Shown in pieces: positions 52,032-64,000 of a DNA stretch of 64,000 bases (within the stretch, counting starts at the first letter, position 1; every line of letters begins with the position of its first letter). The notes under the pieces are model-generated. The model made no database searches, was not told where the DNA came from, and saw only the letters and a list, made by a program, of their open reading frames with translations. The translations under genes were made by a program, and so were the position numbers. The stretch is from Nautilus pompilius (lineage: Eukaryota > Mollusca > Cephalopoda > Nautilida > Nautilidae): the NCBI GenBank assembly GCA_018389105.1, contig JACATO010000095.1, positions 2,601,501-2,665,500 of the forward strand, in the 5' to 3' direction.

Positions 52032-54808
52032 CAGTTTTATAAGACTCCCTTGCTTCATATAAGTTTGTGATCAAAAAAAAAAAGAGAGATAGATGGATTC
52101 AATACAAGGACAAATAATGTTTCAAGTTTTTTAAAAAAAACCAATAAAAATAAATACTGAAAATTTGTTTTTAATTTTGGAAATTAAAACTGAAAACTGA
52201 TGCCTATACAAGAAAGGAAGAAATAAAAACATTAATTGAAAAATAATACAAGTTTTACCTTGCACAGCAGCATAATATTCACTGCAACTTATAACTAATA
52301 GGTTTAAGCATCTGACTCGTAGAAATTTTATAAATGTTAAGAATCGTCTTCTTCCATTATTAAAGTAATCATTTCATCAATGATTTGACTGAGATTTCAG
52401 AGAAAAATAAGTTATAGATAATAAAGCCTTTAACATAAATAATAAATCCCATCCAATAGTACTCTTGTTGCTCATAACACAGCCTACTTATGGTCAATAT
52501 AATACTCATGGTCATGAATAACACACCTACACAAATTCTGTAGTCGTAATACACACTATATAGTATTTTTGGTTATTCATACAAAATATATCAATGCTAG
52601 ACTGGATTTGAAGTTTTAAAAAATTTTCTTTTTTAGGAATCTAGTTATGAATAACTTGAGGTGCCTCATAAGCAACATGATGGATACTAAATTTCAATGG
52701 TTTTAGAAAATTAACAGCCAAAACAGTGACCAGATTTCAGCCAATTCAATAAGATGAATATATTAGTTAAACCAATAAGGATCATTTGCAGTCCCATAAT
52801 CCTTAATCTTCTCCCAGAAACATAAACACTAAGGTTAGGAAATACTGGCACTGATCACCACCAAAGAAATTGTTATGATTTTTCAATTAGATTGCACAAT
52901 CAGAGATTCAAATGAATTTTTATTTATGTATTTAGAGCCTCAAGCCTAAAATGCAGAACCCATGTCATTGGTTATACTATATTTTCATTCATGGGTTTTC
53001 AAAACTACAAGGTGTGTACAAATTTTTTGTAACAGCATAGTCAGAAGTGAAACATGAAATTGTATTTTAACAAAATTGTGGAAAAATTAGAAAGGCTCGA
53101 AATGTAGTCAGATATAGTTGTTGTTGCTTCTAAAGAAGTTATAGCTTACATCATTTTATTCTCTTGCAGTAACAAATAATGTACTAATGCTATGATTAAA
53201 AGATTGTTGTTGTTTTTTTTTTAATCAATTTCAAATACAAACAATGAAAGAGCCAAATTTGGTGGCCATCATTTAAAAAAAAACACAAAGAGCATAAACT
53301 GGAAAGTAGCAGACTAAAAGATATGAATAATAATGCTAAACAAGCACTACATAATTATCACTTTCATTTACCAGCAGGTGAGCATGTCAATGTTCAGTCA
53401 TCTGGTCTCCTATAGTGGAACACTCACAAAGAACTGTCAGCAAGATCAACATTTGCATGACAAACGTTCATAACAAAAAAGAAAAAAGAAAAGAAAAACA
53501 CTGCTAGCTTATTTGAGATTTGCTTAGGTAAACACAACTAACGGTCCGTTGCAGAAGTTCATTTAATTAATGTTACCAGAATTATTCCTTTTTTTACTCA
53601 CAACAATTCTCTGTCATGCTTGTTTATGCGTGTTTTATTGTTAATTGCTGCCGTCACCCAGTTACAGTACATTAGCTGCTGCCTCATCTTTTTATTCTGA
53701 AACCAATCATTGATATTAATGAATGAAAGGGGGAAAAGCAGCAGTACTATATGTTGCTCTAACGCCAGCATTTTGCACCTAATTAACATAACAACATGAC
53801 AAGGGTGATTCCACTATAGTTTGCTGTTGCTTCGACTCAATCATGCTATAGCAGCAATGCCAAAATTGTGGCAAAACCATCGTTGAAGACAGCAGTAAAT
53901 AAAATGCAAAGAGTCTCTACACCAAATAGCTTCTTGTTTAAATACAAGGGAGGATATCTAAGATTCCACGCAGCTGAATCAATTCAGAAAAATGAGAAAT
54001 TGTTTTAGGGGTACCATTTCCAGCTGGTGTTTTATCAAGAATCTAAATAAACAAATCATTGTATACTCTGCGCAGATACTACTTTTCTCTCTCCCTAAAG
54101 CCTTGTTTACCAAATGCTGATTCTCTAGATGACAAAAGTGGATGGTACATGATTTTATTTGAGGGATAAGAGATGTGGGACCAGCAAATGCTGGCCAATA
54201 CATGAAATTAATCTGACAACCACAATTTTCTTTTACTGACAAAAATGTATCATTCACATGAAAAAAAAAACAAACCACATTTCAGTTTAAAAAAAAAAAG
54301 GAAATAAATCCTTTGTTAGTTACAATATTTTGGTTTGTTGATCAACTCGATGGAAATGTAAGAATAACAGAAACATATATTAAAACAGCATTTAAAAACA
54401 AACAAAAAAAGCAAATTTAAATAATTATTAGATTTTTAAAAAAAAAAAACAAAAAATGGCAATGCAATTTTTATAATATATAGGTAAGCAATATTTGTTT
54501 GATACATCTTTAAATTTATATTCTACTTATTAGGTGTTACTTTCTTGTTCTTCTATAAAGGCCATAAAGTCTGCTGAGCTGAGATTCAGCATTAATTTAA
54601 CTGTTAGCAAGTATTCCAAATAATGTCTAACAAAGCTTTGCTACACTGCTGCTCTCTGTTAGTGTTGTATAATGGGTTTACATATAAAAATAATGGTATG
54701 ACTAAGTTCTCACCCAAATTCAGACACTTGACAGGTGTGCTACATGACCACCTATTGTTGTAAAGGTAATAAACCATTGTGGCTATTTCATGCAGGTTTA
54801 CATTTACT

Positions 54809-54834
54809 AAAAAAAAAAAAAAAAAAAAAAAAAA
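54809..54834 (+). repeat. 26-base A run
   Basis: This is the longest pure homopolymer noticed in the window. There is no recognisable SINE or LINE body immediately 5' of it, so its origin as a retroposon tail is unproven. Confidence 0.9.
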
Positions 54835-55859
54835 GTCATGAGATCTGTAGCAGAAAAGGCAAATGCTACTTTTATTTTTTATCCAGCTTTCCTCTGTCAC
54901 AACAAACTACAAGCTTGGTTAAACCAATGGAATTATAATCACCTCCCTTACATATTTCTGGTGCTCCAGGGCAACCATTAATAGCAGGAACTGATCTAGG
55001 AACAAACCAAAACACGCATGCAATTCACATATTTCAGAAATATCAGATTTGTGTCTCTACCAGATGTCAATTACATAACTTGAAGGAAGGAAAAAAAGTA
55101 AAATTGCTGGTCGTTAGCTGTTATAAATTAATGAACACAGCTACTGTAGATTGGTCCAATAAATGTAATACAAGAATCTTGTTTTGCAGAAATTTTTGTT
55201 GTTAGATTTTTTTTTTTTCCCTGTTTTTAACATTAACTGTAAATAGCTGCTGCAAAAATCAAGTTTTCAGAGGGAGAGACTGGGTAAAAGGGAACAGAAG
55301 GTTGGGGGTGGTGGTAAATAGTCATTTTTAAACAAATTTCTTAAAGCACTTTTGAAAAGAAATGTCAAAGCTTTAGCGATAATTTGCATTTCTTTTTCTT
55401 TAATAATACTTCACTTTTGAAGATTTGAATCCAAAAATAAATACAATACATCATTTAAGTATTAGCAAACATGCAAAAAGTCTAAAAATGCATTTTCTGA
55501 TAGATAGACTTATCAAAACAATTATATACAGAATGAGCAACCTCAGACTCAATCTGTAGTCCTGTTATCCTGAGGCAAGCTGAGGCTACAAAGCCAAGGA
55601 TTATTAATAAACTCATCTGCTTTTGCTTCTAATATATTTATTGCACTTATTCCTGTTTCATTATTTTCAGAATATCTAAAGAGCTCCAAAAAGTAATTTA
55701 CAAAACTTTTAAGTTGTTTTTTTTTTTAATATAAAAAATATAAGTAATTTTTTTAACAAAAATATCATTGGAGTATTAATATTTTCTTCTTTTCTCCCCA
55801 GTGCTAGTTCAATATTTTTCTAATAAAATGTTTCCATCAATTGTTTATTTTCTTTTTAA

Positions 55860-56480
55860 AATTAGATGCTCTGGCAATCACAAAAGGTTCTAATTTCGCA
55901 GAACCATCAAGTTGCTGCAGATAACTAAATCTTTCTTTGCTGCTTGCTACCATGGCACGATTTCTTCTTTACAGCTAACATTTTGTCTAGGAGCAGATTT
56001 GTACCAAAGTCCAGCATTATCTGCAGTAAATGTCTCTTTATGATCAACTTATACTGTCAAAATGTGCAGAGTAGATTCCGTGTTTTTCTGAACATTAATA
56101 TCCACAGCTGGTTTCCCTGTCTGCCATTTTCAGTGTTGATAAGTTTAAGGGACAATAAGAAAAATATGTAACCAATTGTTGGATGCCTAAAAATTGTCCA
56201 TACCCATTTTCAATGCTTCCTGACATGCTTCTTGTTGTAATATTGCCCTAACATTGGTATATTTGCTGTCCTTGCTTGAGTAAGCCAATCAAACATTTTC
56301 TTGACCAGTTCCTCATTTTTGTGTCTTCAGGATTTTTTCCTGTAAGGATCTAAGTGTGCAGCAGCTTCTATCTCTGCTCAATTAGTGAGAATGGTTAAGG
56401 GTATTGAGGTTGAGATTGCAAATTCTTGAGCAACCTCAAATATTTTTTCTTCTTTGATTCACTGCATTTAATATTTGTAG
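55860..56480 (-). mobile_element. pogo/Tigger-type (CENP-B family) transposase fragment
   Basis: Minus-strand pieces run from the HTH to the DDE domain. VAQEFAISTSIPLTILTN near 56.43 kb is followed by ELVKKMFDWLTQARTANIPM near 56.25 kb, matching the CENP-B/Tc5 HTH with W...AR..NIP. Then come ETFTADNAGLWYKSAPRQNV near 56.0 kb, matching the NADE.GL..K..P block, and RFSYLQQLDGSAKLEPFVIA near 55.9 kb, matching the D-GS-KL-P-VI block. The catalytic Asp-Glu of NADE has become Asp-Asn. Several frameshifts are present and the C-terminal DDE part is missing. It lies head-to-head against a plus-strand hAT relic. Confidence 0.85.
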
Positions 56481-56559
56481 TTACAACCCTATTTTGATTT
56501 GCTGACACTTTTTAATGGAAACTTCCATTACTTCTGAAAAAGAAACAATTCATTAGATC

Positions 56560-58120
56560 GAATATCGTAAGAGTTCAGGAAAAGCATTACCTTAGCAGTT
56601 TTTGACATAATCAAGCACATAGTTTCTTCGTAATAATTTTTAGAAGCTCAAAAGTAGAGGTGGTGATTTCTTCCCGCAAACATGTTCATGCAACTCGTGT
56701 GAGATCTACTCAGCAAGAGAAAGCTAGCTACAACAGCCTCGTTACATTTGCCTTGGATACTAGTAAAGTAAAAGAAGCTATTCACAGATTTTGAAACTAT
56801 TAAAGAATGCATGCCAACAGGTGTGAAAGAAGGTAGTCAGCAATGAAAAAATAAAATCAAGTGTAGCTCTTGTCAGTTCAAAAAATTCAATTTTCAGATA
56901 CTTCTACAATGCACAGAGTTGAGAACTGAAGGTTTTCGCACACTTCTGGCCAGTCTGAAAAAAGCTGATTTTTGTCAGTTGCAGTAGATGACCACGAAAA
57001 GTTTAGACATAGCTCAACTGTGTATGTATGTGCGTTTTTGTTGTTTTTTTTTTTAATGAAAATTGTTTCTGCAAAGAAATTCTAGCTGTACTTGTGTCGC
57101 AAAGTTACACAAGTGGTGAAGTTATTTCTCAAAAAAAAATTTTTTTTTTATTTTAGGAGATGGACCTGACCTGAATAAAGTTTGTCTTTTGGTTACAAAT
57201 GGTGCTCCTTCAATGACAGGAAGGCTAAATGATCTAATAACAAGGCTGGCTGGTTTATCACCATAGTCCCTGTATTGCATTATCCATCAAAATGTTTTGT
57301 GCACCAAACTTTATAAGTAGCTGAAAGATACTGTGAACACTATGATGGCAATCACAAATTTCATTCTATTTACATAAAGCCTCCAACACTGACTGTTCCA
57401 GCAGTTGCTAGTTGACATCTCCACAGACTATCACAATCTGTTAGGGTACAATAGTGTTCAATGGCTTGGTTAAAGTGAAGCCCTGAATCACTTCTATGAT
57501 CTAAAAAATAAAATAATCATATTTCTAAATGATTCTTCCCATAAGAATGCAGAGAAGTATTCAAAATGGGGTTCGGAATGATGAGTTTATGGCAAAAGTG
57601 TTTTTTAGTAATATATTTAAATATTTAAACAAACTCAATTTGGAACTATGGGGAAGGGTTAAAACTATAATCAACCTTTGGGGGGGATTAAATGCCTTTC
57701 AAAATAAGTTGTCTCTTTTTTTTTTTTTCATTTAATTTAAATTTGCAAAAACGTCTTCACTTCCCAAAGCTGCTTGAATCACCTCATCATCAGCCAGAGT
57801 TGCCAATGTAATAACAGGTTTCTTGATCAAGCTGAAAGATAACTTTGCTGAGAGATTTTACGATTTTCACGTGCATAAAGTCGTCATGGTATTTGTTTGA
57901 GATTCATTCACCATTTCACTGGAAAGTGATTCTGCAGTTGGAACATGTGGACATTCAGTCATCCTCTTTTTAAAACAGAATTCACAAAATGCTCATGCTA
58001 CCAAGTTTTGGACTAAAACAGATTCAACAGGACAAGTTTCCAAATACTAGGAAATTATCTGTAATTCTACTCACCTCACATGGGTATGATAAAGAGTAAC
58101 ACACAGTTCACTGAGCAAAA
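56560..58120 (+). mobile_element. hAT-superfamily transposase relic (GTF2IRD2/SCAND3-like type)
   Basis: Plus-strand pieces in order are: TRSTQQEKASYNSLVTF near 56.7 kb; GDGPDLNKVCLLVTNGAPSM near 57.17-57.22 kb, matching the VTDGAPSM.G block; CIIHQNVLCTKLYK and LKDTVNTMMAITNFI, the Chis-type HC..H block and following helix; and, at 57529-57735, FFSNIFKYLNKLNLELWGR and LNAFQNKLSLF, matching the F..DI..HLN.LN..LQG...........AF..KL.LF segment of hAT transposases found domesticated in GTF2IRD2 and relatives. In VTNGAPSM the second catalytic Asp of VTDGAPSM is Asn. There are many stops, so it is dead. The 3' C-terminal dimerisation region is poorly preserved. Confidence 0.85.
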
Positions 58121-59045
58121 AAAGACTGCAGCACTGCCTCAGAGTTGCTCTAACAGGAAAAAAGTACAATTTTTTGCATTAAACTCCCCATTAACTTTTA
58201 TAACTAAACACTAGAAGAGAACTGTTGCTGAGTGAATCTCTGTTCAAAGGGATAGCCACACTGAGTTTTTTTTTTGTTCTTTATATATATATTAGCATAC
58301 TTCCTCTCGTTCATTTTCCCTGAAGTATAAAAGTCATTTTACACATTGTATACTCATACTGGCATCAGATGTTAATTTTAATTTATCAATAAGAAAATGT
58401 TTGTCTGTCTTTCATTATTTTTTTCATTATTATATTAATTTTAAAATACTGACTGGATAATAATTTTATGGTCATGATAATCATGCATGATAGCTCTTAG
58501 CAGTGCTAAAATGTATAGTAATTTTATTTTGAAAAATAGTGTATGTATACATTGTTTAAAGTACTATTCATGTGACTAAATTTGTTTAATATATTTATAT
58601 TACCATTATTCTGTTTAGACATGTGCAGAGTAAAATAATTTTGGTCCCCTTAAAAAATAGTTATAGAGCCCTGTCACACACAAATGTATTATATCTTGTC
58701 AGGACCAGCATAACACTTTATCAAAGAGTTTTTTCCTGATGGAAGAGTTCATTAGACAAAGGTTTTACTGTATATGTACAATTTTTTTAGGTTTTTTTGT
58801 TTTCGTTTACACGCTGCCAAAAATTATAATTAATAATTGCATTAAGGATACTTCTGCAATTATTATTGGTGTAATGCATGCTTTTGTATAATGTTATTAT
58901 TAATGACAAACTTCAAATCCATGATATCTTCAAAACAAAATAAAAGCAACATTAAATACAAAGGAGCAATAAGTTATTAACCAAAAGTGGTGTTTTAGAA
59001 TACTGGCTGGCATAGGCATTTTATTGCTCGAAGATGTTGGTTCTC

Positions 59046-59111
59046 AGTATAACACAGAGTTCATGTCTAATGGATTAAAGTATAACATAGGGTTCATGTC
59101 TAATGGATTAA
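59046..59111 (+). repeat. 33-bp direct tandem duplication
   Basis: Two adjacent copies of a 33-bp unit start AGTATAACACAGAGTTCATG and AGTATAACATAGGGTTCATG. They differ at only two positions. This is a recent local duplication in otherwise unique AT-rich sequence. Confidence 0.9.
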
Positions 59112-60099
59112 AATGAAGATCCTATTTAGCTTTTACAAGTGCTTACATTTTTCCCAGAGTAGTTTTCAGGCTCCTGAAATCAATATGATGTCACCTGGAT
59201 TTTCCACCTGGAAACCATCAAAGCTAACAGCCCCTTGACAGTGGCCTATATCCCGATTTATCGAAACACCTCCATGAAATTCCCATTTGTCATAGTTTAT
59301 TCCCAGACAGATCTACTTTCCTTATGTTATGGATTTTCTTACATATTATCATGTCTGTTTAATATATTATATTACCTAATTAATGCAAGTCCATACTTTC
59401 AAATTCTTAGTGCTTCCACCAAATGAAACACAAGGAAACATAAGTATGATACAGATAGATCCACAATTAAGGGAAACAGTCAAATTGAAAATCATCAACA
59501 GCTGTTTTAACAGTCACAAGCAAGCCAATTAAGACAAAGCATTTGATCAATATTAAACACATACAGTAAATATATTAGGTCAAAATAATTCATTATTTAA
59601 AACTTTTGTATTTTCTTAAAAATATAAATTTAATATAATGGCCAGATTAAAGCATTTTTTTTTTAATCACCTAGTTTGTGAGACAGCTTGTAAAAAAAAA
59701 AATAATAAAAAGTAATAAAAAAACAAAAAAACACTCGAACTTGTTGTGAGAAAAAATTTGGGGTCAAGGCTCCGGATATTGGTTCTACTTTCTTATTGAT
59801 TGCTCTAAATTTGATATTGTTATATAATGAAGATAGCGTAATGCTCCTTTTTTCCGTACAACAAAATCATATTTGAAATAAGGTAAAAAAAAAAAAAACA
59901 AAAATAAACTGAAATTCTACCTGAGTCTCACAATCATTACTGCTACTCTTTACATTGAATAATAACTGAACATGGAAAAAACACAACATCAACATGTTAG
60001 TGGATTAAATCACAGGTAGATCCTTAGTTTTGTCATTCTGACTTTCTTGGAGGATATCTTAGATTTGATTTGGCTGTCCAAGGAATATGAAGCACTATT

Positions 60100-60720
60100 T
60101 TCAGTTAAGGACATCATCCCTTGAAGATTCGTAGCGCATTTGCTGGCATAATTTTTCCATTGTACTCAACAAAAACATCATTGAGATGTTGAAGATAAGG
60201 TGCTTGAATGTCTCTAGTAGATGATGACAACACACCTTTGCACTGTATCTGTTGCATAGTAGGTTATACCTAGTCATGTTTCATTTTTGTCCAAAATATG
60301 TATACAATAGGGGTATTTACTGACTAAGTATTCATGCATTCTACCTGATCCAATCTTTCTTGCCTTGTGTTCAGCACCATCTTGAAATAATTGAACTATT
60401 TCCTCTTTGAATTAATTGATATACTTTTAACCATAGCAGAATCCATATGCAAATTGAATGGCCCAACCATGGAGAAGAGATTCACTGCTATAAAATGCCA
60501 CAAGCTCTTCTAGAATACTGCTATTAGTTTCAATAAGTTTCTTCGCATGAACCAAAGCAGCAAGTGTTATATCATATTGACACCTTTTCACGGGTGTTGT
60601 TTTTTGCATCACTGGACTCAACTGGAATTCACAATATTGTACACATTTTCTTTTGTAGAAAAGTAACTGAGAGATTCTTATTTCATTCCAGAGTATACTA
60701 CTTGTACATGCACTTCCTCT
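60100..60720 (-). other. possible decayed coding relic of unknown family
   Basis: A 64-codon minus-strand frame at 60427-60621 reads KRCQYDITLAALVHAKKLIE, then LLHGWAIQFAYGF. Adjacent frames continue with FKEEIVQLFQDGAEHKARKI near 60.38 kb and, near 60.15 kb, STRDIQAPYLQHLNDVFVEY with NGKIMPANALRIF. The pieces stay protein-like across frame changes, which suggests a once-coding sequence. The H/x-GWA-.... segment followed by a G-x-x-....KI-x-...M block recalls, from memory only, multi-copy uncharacterised proteins in invertebrate genomes. No function can be given. Confidence 0.35.
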
Positions 60721-62517
60721 GATTCATAATCAAACTTTCTTTTTTTTTTTTTTTTTTCAGTTTTCTCCATTGTTTTTTTTTTTTGTTATTTTTTCAGCAG
60801 GTAAATGTTTTTTGCTCATTCTTGCCAGGATGAGTAAACAGTGTACCTCAACAATGACTCCTTCACCTTCGTCTTCATCTTGTTGTCACATGCATGGTGC
60901 CAATACAATAATCTTTGTTGCTGGCTGTACTTTGAATTAAAATCAATTTATGCAGATAAGGCACCTAGCAAAAGCTCTACAAAAATATATTTTGAGTTGT
61001 TCTTGAAATCCTTCAGATTTAATGGAAATAAAACAATAACTATACTATGTTGCAAACAAACATGAAAAAATAAACAGAACGTTTTAACACACTAAGGCTT
61101 TCAGAGTTTGACTTGTTTTCTCACAATCTATAAGATTCTCTCTTTTTTTAAAGTCACATGATGCTTATTCTTTAAATTTATTTCAGCCACTTATGAAATT
61201 CTTCACTTCTTTTTTTTTTATTATTTAAAAGGAAAAATTTGAAGAACTCAGAATTTAATCAGAAATTATCCCATTTTTGTAGATTTATAAGATGAAACAA
61301 GATCCAGTTAAACTTGAAATCTACCACAAAAATTTGCTATTGTGAAGACAGTATCTGATGCATTTGAGATAAAAACACAACAAGCCCATCTACACATAGC
61401 AACAGCTTTAAACATGTTCAGGGGGGAAAAGTATTAATAGTCTTGTTAATACTTGTGGTAATCACTAAAATTCTGCAATCATAAGGAACTTTAATGATTC
61501 TGGTTGCCAGGTATGACTTGATCGTTTTATACATAACAGTGAAACATCTTTAATCCAATATGTACAAAAATCTCAAGGTTTAAGGTTTGTTGACCAGACA
61601 AAGTCCTTGATAGACAGAGACTGTCAAAACATACAAATAGAACACTTTGCTTGGCTGTCACAAAGCCAGGTTTCCATCAATACAGTGGTGTTATAAATAT
61701 CTTGGGGTCTTGTTGTGATGGTAGGTGAAGCCAGGTATGTACATGAGTGAACATATGTCAACATTTGCAGATCAATAAAAATGTAATGTGTTTAAATCCT
61801 TTTCCTTTTGTAATGTTAAACAGTGAACTAAGATGCTCCATTTGCTATAGCAGGCATTGTATTTAACAGCACAATTAAAAGTCAAGCAATGTGAACGAAC
61901 TCCAGATTATGTTAAAATTGTTTTATGGCTATCATTTTAAATTTAGAAACCTGTATGAAGAAAGAATACACATTAGGGATGCTAACAGTGATAATTATAT
62001 GACCATCTGGATCTCACTCGGTGACTGCTGATTGAATGGGTTAACACTTACATACATACTCAGCTGTTGTGGTGTACCACTATAGTCAGTGTAGAAAAGA
62101 ATATGTTATGCTCTTCAGAATAAAATTAGACAAAAAAAGCAAACTGCAATTTTGTGCATGGCCCATAACTAAAGTAAAATGAAACATCACTACAAATTCA
62201 GTGTACTAATTACACAAAACTGGTTATGCTCTATAAATAAGTTGGACATTTGACAATGTTGTAATGTTTAAGACCAGCTGAATTTGACCACATATTTTGT
62301 GTAGTCATGAATAATTGGTAGCAAGTGCTACTATACCCTACTCTTACTAACAAGTACATTTGTTTTTTTAAACAAGAGCATACAATATATCTTCTCTTCA
62401 TTAACAATATATAGTTGCCATTCATATATTGGTATGGAATTTTAAAATGTTCAATCTAGTAAATAAAATGTTATGTATGTATATATCAATCACTAAGAGA
62501 TAGCATAATGGCAAATA

Positions 62518-62904
62518 CAGGGTGCCCCACAAAAAACCAGGATATTTGGTACAGTTTATTTAATTGTTGGAAATTTTGGTAGTTATTTAAAACAAAAGCA
62601 AAGGATAGAAAGTTGGTAGCTTAAAACAGAACAAAAACACAAATGTTAGATGTGGTGTTCAAAATGCTTTCCGTGGGCAGCTGCACAACGATGTAGACGG
62701 TCTAGCCAACTTCCAGTTGCCCTTTGGATAACTTCAAGCGGGATATTGTTCCAAGCTTCCATCAACACAGGTTTTAAGGATTGTATGTCTATGACCTCTC
62801 TCCTCTGTAATTGAAGTTGATGTAACAGTAAACCCCACATGGTAAAATCCATTACATTGAGATCTGGACTTTTAAAATTTCCTGGTTTTTTGTGGGGCAC
62901 CCTG
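62518..62904 (-). mobile_element. short Tc1/mariner-superfamily element with C-terminal transposase remnant
   Basis: TA lies on both sides (62516-62517 and 62905-62906). The termini are perfect inverted repeats of 25 bp beginning CAGGGTGCCCCACAAAAAAC. An open frame runs through the minus strand from inside the right repeat (62900, GTG, no ATG) to 62646. It encodes the C-terminal transposase end: SPDLNVMDFTMWGLLLHQLQ, then EAWNNIPLEVIQRATGSWLD, and a terminal HGKHFEHHI, all typical of mariner-like DDE enzymes (PDLNplDFflWG, a...i....i, gghfEh.i). The deletion joined the right repeat directly to the last catalytic-region motif. The first two catalytic acids are lost, so the element is non-autonomous. 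Confidence 0.9.
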
Positions 62905-64000
62905 TAGTATATTCTCTTTTATCCATTTCTTTTGCCACCCATTTGTCCTTGAGTCACAGTTGAAATGTTATTTGTGAAAGTATACTACATTGCAGTAACT
63001 AAAACTTGTGTTTCTGCAAGAATTATTTTTTTTTAAGAAAGCAAAGAAAGACTATAAAACTGAAAAAGTAAACTAGAAATCAACTGGGAAAGCAATACAA
63101 AAATTGTAAGAAACAAACTTTTGTCTGAAAACCATCAAATGGTTGTTGTTTTAGAAACAAGACAAGTGTTGTGCAAATCTAATCTATAATATGATCATTT
63201 ACATAACTGAGAATCTGTTTTCATGAGCTTCATGTGTACAAAGTTTGTGTGATTGGAGATTATCTGCAATAGTGACCGAAACTGTTGAGCAGTCGTGCGT
63301 GTGTTACTTATAGACAAACTAATGAGAGATTAACAAAGACTGTTCACCTGTAGAAATTAAAGCTACGTCTTAGCCCCATGTGCGTGTGAGAGAGAGAGAG
63401 AGCTGAGGCCAGCATACAGATTACAAACCAGAATTCTACTTTAAAATGTTATCAAGTAGTTTGGAAAAACAAATAAGCATTAAGATCTATGCAAAGCCTA
63501 TTTTTGCGTTTTATTCCATTTAAGAATTAACTTTTAAATTGATGCCAGACACCATCTGCACACAACATTTATTGCAGGTGTTATCCGTGCTTAAAGGAAA
63601 ACATTTGTCTGAAACATTTTAATGCATATGTCATTGTCAGATCATTTATAATCATTACTGAGACATGCTATTTTCTGCTAGAATGTGCAAAGAAATCTTT
63701 CACTAACACTGTCATCAAAACGTAAAACATGGAATGTGATTGCAGTAAGCTGGTGTTGTTACCTTCTGATGTAGCCAAACTCTTCCTACCTCTCATTTCT
63801 TTAGCCTTTATTATCTTGGATAATATATTGTTATTTCTTTTCAAATTTACCCCAATTACTGGGTGCTCTCAGATGATTGCTCATCGCCCTTACTCATTTC
63901 CGTCAATTTTTCCATGCAACAAGTCTCTGCTATACCCATCAAGTGCGCATAAAGAAATCCTAGAGCTTGTCTTTAAGAGAATCAAATTTCCCATTTCATG

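Larger units (their letters stand above)
44643..64000 (-). other. sequence upstream of the Ig exon, probably UNC5 intron
   Basis: Immediately above 44642 lies a good acceptor (pyrimidine tract, then tttgacag), so this is intron at least at its low end. I searched the minus strand for the missing first Ig domain and the first half of the second and found neither. Either the upstream exon lies beyond the window, making the intron over 19 kb, or a short exon was missed. Outside the annotated transposons (46-49.5, 51.2-55.8, 58.2-60.0 and 61.1-62.5 kb) no gene or element could be recognised. Confidence 0.6.

Noticed and set aside
54937-54980. A 44-nt minus-strand segment between a ttgttcctag acceptor-like site and a gtaagg donor-like site, in a frame reading RSVPAINGCPGAPEIC
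   Set aside because: It does not resemble any Ig-domain part of UNC5 expected upstream of the Ig exon, its phase could not be matched to a neighbour, and such site pairs arise by chance.
1-64000. CRISPR arrays, operons, rRNA or tRNA genes, retrovirus-like or Polinton-like elements
   Set aside because: No regularly spaced repeats, no Shine-Dalgarno-led gene clusters, no structural RNA signatures, and no capsid, integrase or envelope motifs were seen on either strand.

Overview
The window is AT-rich, intron-rich animal DNA with no bacterial or organellar signature. Genuine coding sequence is sparse. Two exons on the minus strand clearly belong to an UNC5-type netrin receptor. One encodes the second half of an Ig domain (44462-44642) and the other a complete thrombospondin type-1 repeat (32164-32331). 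They join in frame across a 12.1 kb intron. A 12-nt microexon candidate with very good splice sites and matching phase lies a further 16.5 kb downstream (15701-15712). Most of the window is therefore best read as very long introns of one UNC5 homologue transcribed right to left. Its other exons (first Ig domain, second TSP1, transmembrane, ZU5, UPA and death domains) were not found here.

The host cannot be named from sequence alone. Long introns, low GC, UNC5, tRNA-derived SINEs and abundant Tc1/mariner, pogo/Tigger, hAT and piggyBac-like DNA transposons fit a large-genome invertebrate such as a mollusc or chelicerate. This is inference.

Layout: 1-15.7 kb is intron with a decayed mariner-like element at 4.6-5.65 kb, simple repeats and a short dispersed repeat at 10.15 kb. 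The stretch from 15.7 to 32.2 kb is the intron between the microexon candidate and the TSP1 exon. It carries a LINE reverse-transcriptase relic (18.0-18.5), a Tc1 relic (23.6-24.6), a SINE (24.9), two near-identical Tigger-type MITEs (26.1 and 30.9) and a hAT relic (28.9-30.3). From 32.3 to 44.5 kb is the intron between the TSP1 and Ig exons, with a SINE (33.3), a TTAA-flanked MITE (34.7) and one unexplained 104-codon ORF (42.3). From 44.6 to 64.0 kb is sequence upstream of the Ig exon. It carries a compact Tigger derivative with near-perfect termini (45.03-45.86), a Tc1 relic (49.6-50.2), a SINE (50.9), a strong palindrome (52.0), a pogo fragment abutting a hAT relic (55.86-58.1), an unknown coding relic (60.1-60.8) and a small mariner-type element with 25-bp perfect inverted repeats (62.5-62.9).

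The transposons are mostly dead. Those with near-perfect termini (45.03, 26.11, 30.92, 62.52) look youngest. I saw no retrovirus-like, Polinton-like or toxin sequence, no CRISPR array, and no rRNA or tRNA gene.
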